Below are positions 56,432 to 64,000 of a stretch of 64,000 bases of DNA, piece after piece. The stretch spans positions 24,598,161 to 24,662,160 of the forward strand of contig JAYGXS010000004.1 in NCBI GenBank assembly GCA_036362985.1, in the 5' to 3' direction. Each line of letters starts with the position of its first letter. Within the stretch, counting starts at the first letter, position 1. The notes below the pieces were generated by a model, which saw nothing but the letters and a program-made list of their open reading frames with translations, did no database searches and had not been told where the DNA came from. The DNA is from Ligula intestinalis. Taxonomy: Eukaryota > Platyhelminthes > Cestoda > Diphyllobothriidea > Diphyllobothriidae. Made by a program: the position numbers and the translations under genes.

Positions 56432-57010
56432 AGGCACACAATAAACGTCGCTCAATGTACGCCCTTTCTTTTCAGTTATTACCTAGCAATCACATTAATG
56501 TCCCTTACGTACGATAAATCGGATACGCTTTCGTATAGTTGGAATAGATCGGTGAATGGAAGTCCCAGGGGACTTTTAGTATCACGAAATAGATGAAATA
56601 CCAGTCTACAGCTCAACTGCTGAGAGTTTGTACGAAGATCCACTGAGTTATTCTTCACAGTCCAGGTTTGTCCATCCTGTGGTTTGCAAATGGCAGCCGT
56701 TAGTGCGCAGTATCTCGCATTGATAGTAGGTTCATTCTTCTGACGGAAGAACTGGAAGACAATGCTTTACATATGAATCTGGTTCTAAACCGCCCACTCT
56801 GTGTTAATGTCTTATGTGGTTTAAATGGTAACGGAAAATTGAATGAAACATAGGTCAAAACTGTGGTTTCGGTCCGATGAACAATCGTCCAAGTCGTACT
56901 TCTAAATGAATCAATGACGCAGCAGGCGCTGCATCTATGACCAGGAAAGGGCGCCTACTGACAGTATTTTTGAAGAGTTGGACTGGTAAAACTTTGGAAT
57001 TGGGGCAAAT
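56432..57010. other. No recognisable feature
   Basis: Short frames only after the gap; no homology or repeat partner recognised. Confidence 0.4.
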
Positions 57011-57019
57011 GTTCGCATC

Positions 57020-57130
57020 CCAGGTATATGTGTAGATAGAGAAGTAGAAGGCGTTGCGATCACCGGAATCATACGTTCACTTGTCTGAGCTTTCGGGCTC
57101 CCTCTGGAGCCAATCGTCAGAGATGAAAGG
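57020..57130 (-). ncRNA. PLE terminal fragment with hammerhead-like motif (H3)
   Basis: On the minus strand: CTGACGA (57120-57114), TT, a perfect 6-bp stem GGCTCC/GGAGCC with loop AGAG, C, GAAA (57094-57091), GCTC (57090-57087) and AGA, giving a 3-bp helix I with TCT. Downstream 'ccggtgatcgcaacgccttc' matches the end sequence of the other PLE fragments. This is the cleanest core in the window. Confidence 0.6.
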
Positions 57131-57448
57131 CGTAAACGAAAGACGAGCAGCATTTATTGGACGCGGAGGCCAATTAATCGTTATGGAGGGAAGGGGGAGA
57201 GAGGGCAGTCAACCATCAGTGCCATCAGTCCGGAGATGCCTGCGCAGCGCGATGTATGCCGGCGCCAGATCGATAAATCGATTGACTGAGTTCTCATCCG
57301 AGGCCCAGGCTTTGGGGCAGGAGAGACCACCTTACTTTCCGAATCGATGCCTTTTACTGGGTTTTCTTAGGCAGTCGAATGAGCCTATCGATCAGTCGAA
57401 ATATCTTTATCGTCAGGCAGATGCGCGTATTGCTTGCACCCATCCATC

Positions 57449-57533
57449 CAGTCAGTTCAGGAGAAGAAGGTGCGATCACTGTAACAAAAAAACTTGCTCC
57501 AGTGATCGCATCTTCTTCTGAACTGCTTCCTAG
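57449..57533. repeat. Palindrome formed by two PLE end sequences
   Basis: 'gttcaggagaagaaggtgcg' with 'atcactg' (57454-57481) and 'cagtgatcgcatcttcttct' with 'gaac' (57500-57523) are mirror images around 'taacaaaaaaacttgctc'. The arm sequence equals the outermost part of the PLE ends at 62.5 and 62.7 kb, here joined nearly directly and without a hammerhead motif. Confidence 0.75.
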
Positions 57534-58579
57534 GACTCGAATATTCTCTACTATTGGCATCCAGTCAGTCCTTCTGCATGGTTGTGAATTTTGAGTTGAA
57601 TTTTCCGACTAACATTTTCGCCATCAAACAAAGCACACAGACCTGCTCGGATGAGATTGCCAACACTCGCGGAGGCAACTTTTCAGTGGTATTTGATAAT
57701 CACCAGTAACCGTTCTATCTCATCGAACGGCAACCGGACTTCCAAAATGTGTTTTCGATTCGGAGAAATTATTTGAGTGGAGTTGTTATACTAATTCTCA
57801 GAAGATATATCAGTCGCAGCAAGATGCCGGCTCTTAAGCGACCCATAAAAATAGCTACTGAAATCGTGTACATTGTCTTATTTATTTTCACTAACCCTAT
57901 AAATTCAAATATATTTTATGGAGAACATGCACAAAAATATTACTTACTGTACTCTTTTAACAGCAAATTGTGCATTCTTCAAATTGTAACTTGAAGTAAG
58001 GCATATTTTGGTTTAATTTTTGAATCCTGCCAGTGTTTAAACGGGAATTAAGTATTGTGTCTAGAGAAAAAGTATGCATTTGCCTACCGTATGAAAAAGA
58101 GGTCACATATTTCTTAGAAGATCTTAAAATGAATGTCTTGTATACTTTATACGTAACATTCATAAATCGACCGATACAATGTAAAATGAATGAATATTTA
58201 ACGGTCGTAAAAATTTCATAATGAGAACTTTATTTAAGTTGCGTCAGTGAACTGTCGAAACATTTCTACCTATTGATAAGAAAGTACTCCGCACTGTTTG
58301 GATTGGCTTGTAAGTCTCCTTTTTGTGTCAAACGCACAGTGGCTTACTACGCGTCAACCTACACATGCCATACTACAGTGTTAACCCCTATTTTGGCTCA
58401 GCGCAACAAGTACTATTCGCACGGAAGGGTAAGGAAATTTCAGCTAGTCCGACTCATTTTAATCCCAAACAACAATCCGAAGGCTCTTCGTCCGCATTTA
58501 AGGCAATTTTTAACCCGGAACCTGTAATCATCACACTCGGTGTTTCTCATTGTCAAATTTTCACTTATTATTCCATCTA

Positions 58580-59116
58580 GAGTGTGCCCCACGAAAAACC
58601 CCTAAATTTATGATAATGTTTATACTGTTATAAAAATAAAAATAAAAATTTTTGATTACAATTATAACTAACAACTTTATTGTGTAATTAACAAACTGTT
58701 ACCTAATAACAAGTTACAGATACCGCTCAAAATGCTGTCCATTTACTGCAGAACAGCGACGTAAGCGATCCATTCAGCTCTGAGCTGCTCGACGAATGAC
58801 ATCAAGAGGGATGTTGTTCCATGTGTCCATCAACACACGTTTTATTGACTCAATATCAGTGATTCCTATTCTTCGTCTCTGAACCTCCTGTAAGAGTACC
58901 TTCTCCTCTGCGACCACCACCCACGTTGTGTGGGTGCTCCTCACCACTGAGCGGAACATGGCGTGGGCGACATGAATGCGGGTGCGAACCAACGGGGGCG
59001 GCTTCACTTCGGATGTGGCCCAGGTGTTCTGTTTTCTCCGCCATCGATCGTGACGGCATGGGCGGTCCGGCCGCCGTAACAATCACAAACTTAGGGGTTT
59101 TTTGTGGGGCACCCTG
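58580..59116 (-). mobile_element. Internally deleted Tc1/mariner-like transposon
   Basis: 537-bp element with terminal inverted repeats of about 35 bases (left 'gtgccccacgaaaaacccct', right 'gtgccccacaaaaaacccct' as reverse complement) and a TA on each side (58578-58579 and 59117-59118), the target duplication of this superfamily. On the minus strand 'MDTWNNIPLDVIRRAAQS' followed by a stop and 'MDRLRRCSAVNGQHFERYL' (58718-58830) is the C-terminal end of a Tc1/mariner transposase; the middle of the gene is missing. Intact ends could still be mobilised in trans if a source element exists. Confidence 0.85.
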
Positions 59117-60255
59117 TACTTAAAGCTACCGTGGCACCTTATTTGTCGCCCCCTCTCGCTCCATGATATTTTTTCAGCATTGATGCTGCCTATTTCTTTA
59201 TTCTCTTCTTATTTTTTTTCACAGTATCGGAACACGCATTAGACGTGTCCTTCCTGGCGCAAACAAGTCAAAACTTCGCTAAGGTCTCTCGCCTTACTGA
59301 CTGTCGCCGGCGGGTCCAGTGCGATATCAGCTAGGAGTGGTGTAAATTTTCTCTTCAAAACCCCTTCCCGTCTCCCAACAGAGATACCCATGAACCTCAA
59401 CGTCTTTTATGTTCTCCAAAGTGCATTTATCTGGCCACCGAAAGCAACTAAGATTGCATAGAGCGCAACTTTGATTTTGTTGGTTTGTACTCCGTTCGAT
59501 CCTATTCCTCAGAGTTTAGGCACACACACACACACACGCCTCTCTTACAGATCATATATAGATTTCGAGAATTCTAAACTCCCCATCCCGCGCACCTCCT
59601 CCCTTTACAACTGATGTTTGGCCGCCTCGCCGTCTCCAGTGGAAATTCGGCAGTCGAAATGTCCGCCCTTGCGCGCAAAGGTGTCTAGTGCGCTAATTCG
59701 TTTTTGTTCAAATGCAGCCATTTTGTTCTACAGAGTCTTGTTTGTCATCTGCCCTAGTGTTTGATGGGTGGCTTTTGAGCTGGAGAATAAAGACCACAAT
59801 GGCCGTTGCTGACTAATTAGCCATCCAAAGTCCGATATCTCCTTCCCTTACCTTTGGATCGTCCCCAGGCTCAAGCCCGGAATCTGGTCGTTAAGCATTG
59901 AGGGAAACTTTCTTATTTTAGGCCATAGCTTCATCGCTTCCGATCGGACAGGTGCAAAGGAAGCTCATGCATTAGATCAGCGTGCAGAACATGCTCGGAG
60001 TTATCCAACCCGAGGCGGTTTGGGTCTGGCTATCTATCACTATGTTCCCTGTTTTTTTCGGCCTTGCTCTCCCATCAGTATTTGGTGGTAAACGATTGCC
60101 CGTGGGTCTAAACTCCCAGATGAAGCCGACTGATCATCTACCAGTTCGGTGTATGCCTCGGTCGTTTTGTCTTTTGAATCACCTATGAGTAACTTCTAGG
60201 ATTCAGCTATCTCTCTTAAGTTCGCAAAAGTCAGAATTCTGGAATAAGACTAATA
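59117..60255. other. No recognisable gene; CA microsatellite
   Basis: (CA)n at 59521-59537. The remaining sequence has short frames and no repeat partner that I can see. Confidence 0.4.
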
Positions 60256-60905
60256 GATCGTGTTGTGCTTACAGGAATGGGTTTATTTATTTGCTGACGT
60301 TTCGGAGAGCTGGGTCAACTGTCCTTTGTCAAAGTGTCAAACGACCCGCTTACTCGAACACATACTTGTGGCTTGGAGACTAGACTTAAACTCGCAGCTT
60401 GCAGCACATACGGGAGAGACTGTCCACAACTTTGATATTCAAGGAACGATCATCGTGGGCCAAGAAACCTCAAACGTGGAAAGACTGATGTTTGAGGCAT
60501 GGTACTCAGCCACCACTTCCACCAACAGGTATCTGGACCTCCCGCGGCCCACAAAGTCCAACGCCATTACTTGAGTAAAGGACACGACAAGGTCAAACCG
60601 AAATAAGGAATTGCAAGCCAAGGCGGCCCTGCAAAAAAACCGTCGGAATAGGAAACTGGATTGCCAGCATCCTCCACTGTGAAGATGAAACCCGACACTA
60701 ACTGCCGTCAAGCCCTGCCAAAATGCACATGAGGGTCCAATCGACCAAGGAAGGAAAATTGATCAGCCCACGGTCAACTCGTACAGCCACAACTTCCAAT
60801 TGCTTATCGATGAAGTCAGTTTATGCTTTGACAAAAGACAGTCGGCCTAGCTGTCTGAAACGTCAGCGAACAAATAAACTCATTCCGGCGAGCACAGCAG
60901 GGCCT
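60256..60905 (+). mobile_element. PLE 3' part with GIY-YIG C-terminus between inverted ends (H4, H5)
   Basis: The frame to 60574 reads 'AAHTGETVHNFDIQGTIIVG', 'QETSNVERLMFEAWYSATTS', 'TNRYLDLPRPTKSNA', the C-terminal part of a PLE GIY-YIG nuclease. It is flanked by inverted end sequences: minus-strand H4 (GAAACGTC at 60303-60296, core TTGACAA at 60332-60326) and plus-strand H5 (core TTGACAA at 60828-60834, stem AGACAG/CTGTCT, GAAA at 60857-60860, GTC to 60864). Helix I of H5 is GCT/AGC. Both hammerhead-like motifs face outward. Confidence 0.65.
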
Positions 60906-61476
60906 ATCACCTAACTCTGTCTATCCCTGCGTGTTCTTCACAACGGACAGTAAACTGCTTTTACTGCACGTTCTTGTTTGCATAGAGACAAGCGATGCCC
61001 ACTTACAGAAAGGTCGTGAGCGCGACAAAATTTCACAGCTCTTGTCGCAGCCACTTACAAAGAAGAGTAACACGAGCACCCAGCATGGGAGAATATGCAC
61101 AGACTGAGGAAATTTTGTGCAAAAACTAATTAAGAACCGAATGCCTACGGCCTCCTTGGAAGGCCAGTAGCTGGCAGTCGCAGTGGAACAGGACGCTGAC
61201 TATGGGATGCTCCTCCACCGCCACCGCCACCTTAAGAATGCTCATGAGGCCAGAGGCCCAGACCTAAATATCGCCGTGGCATATGAATTGGCAGGCACTA
61301 TGCACAGTAAATGCATTCATGACAAGCGCTGATCAGACCCGGAGGATGAGCCGTGTAGTTTTGACCAAATTCCTTGTGTCAAAAGCTCCTGCAGTTATAT
61401 ATCAGTCAAACTTACGCAAAGTGCGGCAAGGGGGCAAATGGGCGCGGAGAATCATTGTTCTAGGAGGAACACATAC
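60906..61476. other. No recognisable feature
   Basis: Short frames without motifs; a (CCACCG)-like run at 61217-61232. Confidence 0.35.
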
Positions 61477-61860
61477 CGCAATTTTCTGCCAAATTGATAG
61501 TACGATGGAATGGAGGCAAAGAAATGCGGTTGGAGATTTAGTTGTTGCAATCAAATCGAACTGGTGCGTAAAAATCACCTGCGCATTGAATCTTAGACTA
61601 TTTTTGAAATTTGTAATACGGCCACGAGAATAAATAAGAACCACCAAAGAATCCAGTTGTTTTGCCAAGTCAAGATTTTTAGTTTGTTCTTTTATTGTCT
61701 TTATTATATACGACGCAGGATCCGAGGACTCAGGTGAATAAATTATTGTCCCCAGAGGTAGATTCGCAACTAAAGTGCTCGTTCCGTAACATTGAATAAT
61801 GCTTTTGTCCACAGCTTTTTGACAGTTGTTGGGTAGAGACAACTTACCAAAACAAATCCG
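61477..61860 (-). CDS. Candidate exon of an unidentified gene
   Basis: 384 bases, open, between the acceptor 'cctgccttctgtcag' (61875-61861) and a consensus donor GCG-GTATGT (61476). A later donor, GTAAGT near 61420, is also possible. The protein looks real: 'GTSTLVANLPLGTIIYSPES', 'SDPASYIIKTIKEQTKNLDL', 'AKQLDSLVVLIYSRGRITNF', 'FDLIATTKSPTAFLCLHSIV'. There is no transposon signature. I do not recognise the family. Confidence 0.45.
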
Positions 61861-62494
61861 CTGACAGAAGGCAGGTGGGTTGTTAAGCTTCGTTACTCAT
61901 TGTGTTTTGCTTTTGAAGCTTATTAAATCAGGAAGGGGGAATTGCAGCAGAGCTTGTGTCATTCTGCTTATCGCGGAAGTCACCCCTGCCATGTTCACCT
62001 CGCCGGCTATACGGCGGACTTCGTGTCTTGCATCGGTCGGACATCCATTCGACTTCTTGCATCAGCACTTGGAATCTCAGACGCATAAGTGATCCTGTCT
62101 TAGAGATTACGTATCCCATGAGACGAGGGATCTAGTTTAAAAACTCACCACAGCTGGACAAGCAATATTTGTACCAAAGTATTTAAATCCTTCTCGAACA
62201 CCACTCAAAGCTTTTCATGGGCGGCCGTGACTTTGTGGACGTACGAGTATCCGGGTGGAATTCGCTCAAGGGGCTGCTGATGAGCTCGTCTGAAAGTGCG
62301 GAACATGAAACTGATTGGTTTTGAGACCTCGAGCAAGGACGCCAGACATCATAAAGTTGACTGTCGGCAGCGTTAGAATTAATCAACTTTCCTTATGACA
62401 GCGGACCGAATAGAACTGGCATCAAGCAAATGCAGTCATGAACGTCATATGTATATTGTCAGTTAAGCTCTCCAGTAAAGGTGGATATGCGAGT

Positions 62495-62747
62495 TCCGGT
62501 AAGCAGTTCAGAATAAGAAGATGCGACCACTGGAACAACATTTTTATTTTCCTGACGTTTCGGATTCTGTCGAAAATCCTTAATCATAGGTAATGCTAAG
62601 ATAGTAGGAGTCATTTCCCCATTTGCGCATGGCTCCGATTATCGTACCATAACCTATGATTAGGGATTCTCGACAGAATCCGAAACGTCAGGAAAATAAA
62701 ACTGTTGTTCCAGTGGTCGCACCTTCTTCTAGGCTCTCCAAATTTTG
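62495..62747. mobile_element. Snap-back element of two PLE ends with hammerhead-like motifs (H6, H7)
   Basis: Left arm 62495-62589 and right arm 62653-62747 are inverted copies around 63 unrelated bases. Each holds CCT, core ATGATTA, one unpaired base, a GGATTCT/AGAATCC stem with loop CGAC, GAAAC, GTC and AGG (plus-strand copy: core 62656-62662, GAAA 62682-62685, GTC to 62689). After each motif come an A-rich run, 'tgttgttccagtgg' and a CTTCTT end. The motifs are on opposite strands and face outward. Confidence 0.65.
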
Positions 62748-64000
62748 TTTTGCTTAACTGACAAGACGTTGGTAAACGGCAAGACTCGTGTCTATATTTA
62801 TATGTACGGTCGGCTATGTCAGGTTCTTTTGGTAGTTGGGCTACCGTTTCAAGACAGCAAGATGCCCTTGCAATCTATCCAAAGCATGGAATACCACTGT
62901 GAAGAAGAAACAAAATGCCATTTTTCCTCATGATACTAAAACGCCCGAGATGTGATGAAATCTGATATAATTTCGGCAAAACGTTCTACTTAGTTGATTA
63001 TATTAGTTTGCCTATTGTATTTTAACTACCTGAGTTGATCGCGGCTGCCTATAACAAAAGTGAAAAACTGATTACCATGATGCAAACAGAACTGACTGCT
63101 GTTCCAAAAATCAAACGCCTCTTTTGACCTCCACGGACTATAAGTACCTTGCTGAACACGATGGATACGCATTGCCGAATACAACCGCTTCTACGCGGTT
63201 GGAAGTAAGCGTACGTAAATAATGCTTTAGTTGCCTATTTCTCTATGTCACTGTAACGGCCTGAAGTGAATGACCGAAAACAGCTGTTTGCCAACACGAC
63301 TTTTCAGTCGTAAACGAAATGGGAATTTTTGCTGAACTAAGGCAAGAATGATTATGTTGATGGGGCCTGGAGCTTTTGAGTTTTGCCACCCACGCGGCCC
63401 CAAACTTATTTAACAGAAAGCAGATCTAACAATAAATGCAATAAGGACATACGTTGAGAAAGTGTTACTGAATTGGACCTGTTGAGCTGAACATAATAAT
63501 CCTTGAGGGTGCGCCTATTCACATGCCTGATCAGCTATACGTATACATTGATTATAAGGCACATAAACATTTGCACAAAAGCCTGAAAAAATAGCAGTTG
63601 CTGTTTATTTTTAAAAGCGGCTCGAAAGAAGGGCCAGCATTTTCCGAAAAATTACCACAGATAGAGAGAAGAAACACTATTTTGGAAATATTATCTCACA
63701 ATTTTCAGCAAAACACCCTCCATTCAACAGGAGTAAAATAAGCAAACAAGCCGAAGTTTTCGACATCATGAAAAGTTGTCCTTTAACATGTCGGAAAATG
63801 TAGCTAAAATTGTATTTCCTTCAAATTGACTCTGGCATTGCGCAATGATGACCTCATTGTTGTAGTTAAAAATAAACAATGAAGCTTGGGCTTACTGTAC
63901 AGCCGATGCATATGTGAGGAAATTTACATGTGAATGGCGAGGAGAAAAACCGGCGATTCAATTTCAAAAGCCCATGAGACCCAAAAAGCGCCGAATTTTC
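62748..64000. other. No recognisable feature
   Basis: AT-rich sequence, short frames only; no repeat partner or splice-bounded exon recognised. Confidence 0.4.

Noticed and set aside
55948..56517. Long Ser-, Glu- and Lys-rich open frames on both strands
   Set aside because: They are translations of the CTT microsatellite and the N gap.
57054..57521. 155-codon plus-strand frame
   Set aside because: Spans the antisense of a PLE end and the PLE palindrome; composition reflects these repeats.
1..64000. CRISPR arrays, operons, riboswitches, bacterial insertion sequences
   Set aside because: The window is clearly eukaryotic: spliced genes, LINEs, SINEs and PLEs; no regularly spaced repeats were found.

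Overview
This is eukaryotic DNA from a repeat-rich animal genome. The transposon set points to a flatworm, most likely a tapeworm and perhaps a diphyllobothriidean: RTE-like and CR1/jockey-like LINEs, Penelope-like elements (PLEs) with GIY-YIG endonuclease remnants, Ty3/gypsy and BEL-like fragments, a Helitron, a Tc1/mariner relative and tRNA-headed SINEs. The assignment to flatworms is inference from element types and from long, transposon-filled introns. No bacterial-style operon, CRISPR array, rRNA or free-standing tRNA gene was seen. A 100-base run of N (56332-56431) marks an assembly gap inside a CTT microsatellite.

Two host genes can be named. On the minus strand, 25140-26305 carries two exons of a STEEP1 (CXorf56-type) gene with consensus splice sites and matching phase. 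On the plus strand, 35094-42824 carries five exons of a reticulon-family gene; the splice phases of all five join cleanly. Three further stretches look like exons of unidentified minus-strand genes (29331-29560, 45073-45330, 61477-61860).

Layout: 1-14 kb is a nested graveyard of LINE, gypsy and PLE pieces. 14-18.4 kb is nearly featureless. 18.4-20.9 kb holds the best-preserved RTE-like LINE. 21.2-22.3 kb holds a Helitron Rep fragment. 22.7-24.2 kb holds an older RTE copy. 25-26.3 kb is STEEP1. 26.5-29.1 kb is a CR1-like LINE split by an insertion. 31-35 kb is quiet. 35-43 kb is the reticulon gene, whose introns hold an RTE copy, SINEs, a 233-bp palindrome and a long-TIR transposon. 48.5-51 kb has BEL-like and PLE remnants. 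51.2-55.9 kb is a nearly complete CR1-like LINE. 55.9-63 kb has PLE ends, a Tc1/mariner-like element and a candidate exon.

The most interesting signal is a set of hammerhead-ribozyme-like motifs. Seven lie in PLE terminal sequences (50.1, 55.96, 57.1, 60.3, 60.85, 62.57 and 62.67 kb) and at least three in tRNA-headed SINEs (37.23, 41.55 and 45.48 kb). Across the PLE families the core nucleotides that form the tertiary 3-8 base pair differ (C-G, U-A, A-U) but stay complementary. Several PLE ends are arranged as outward-facing inverted pairs, giving small snap-back units.
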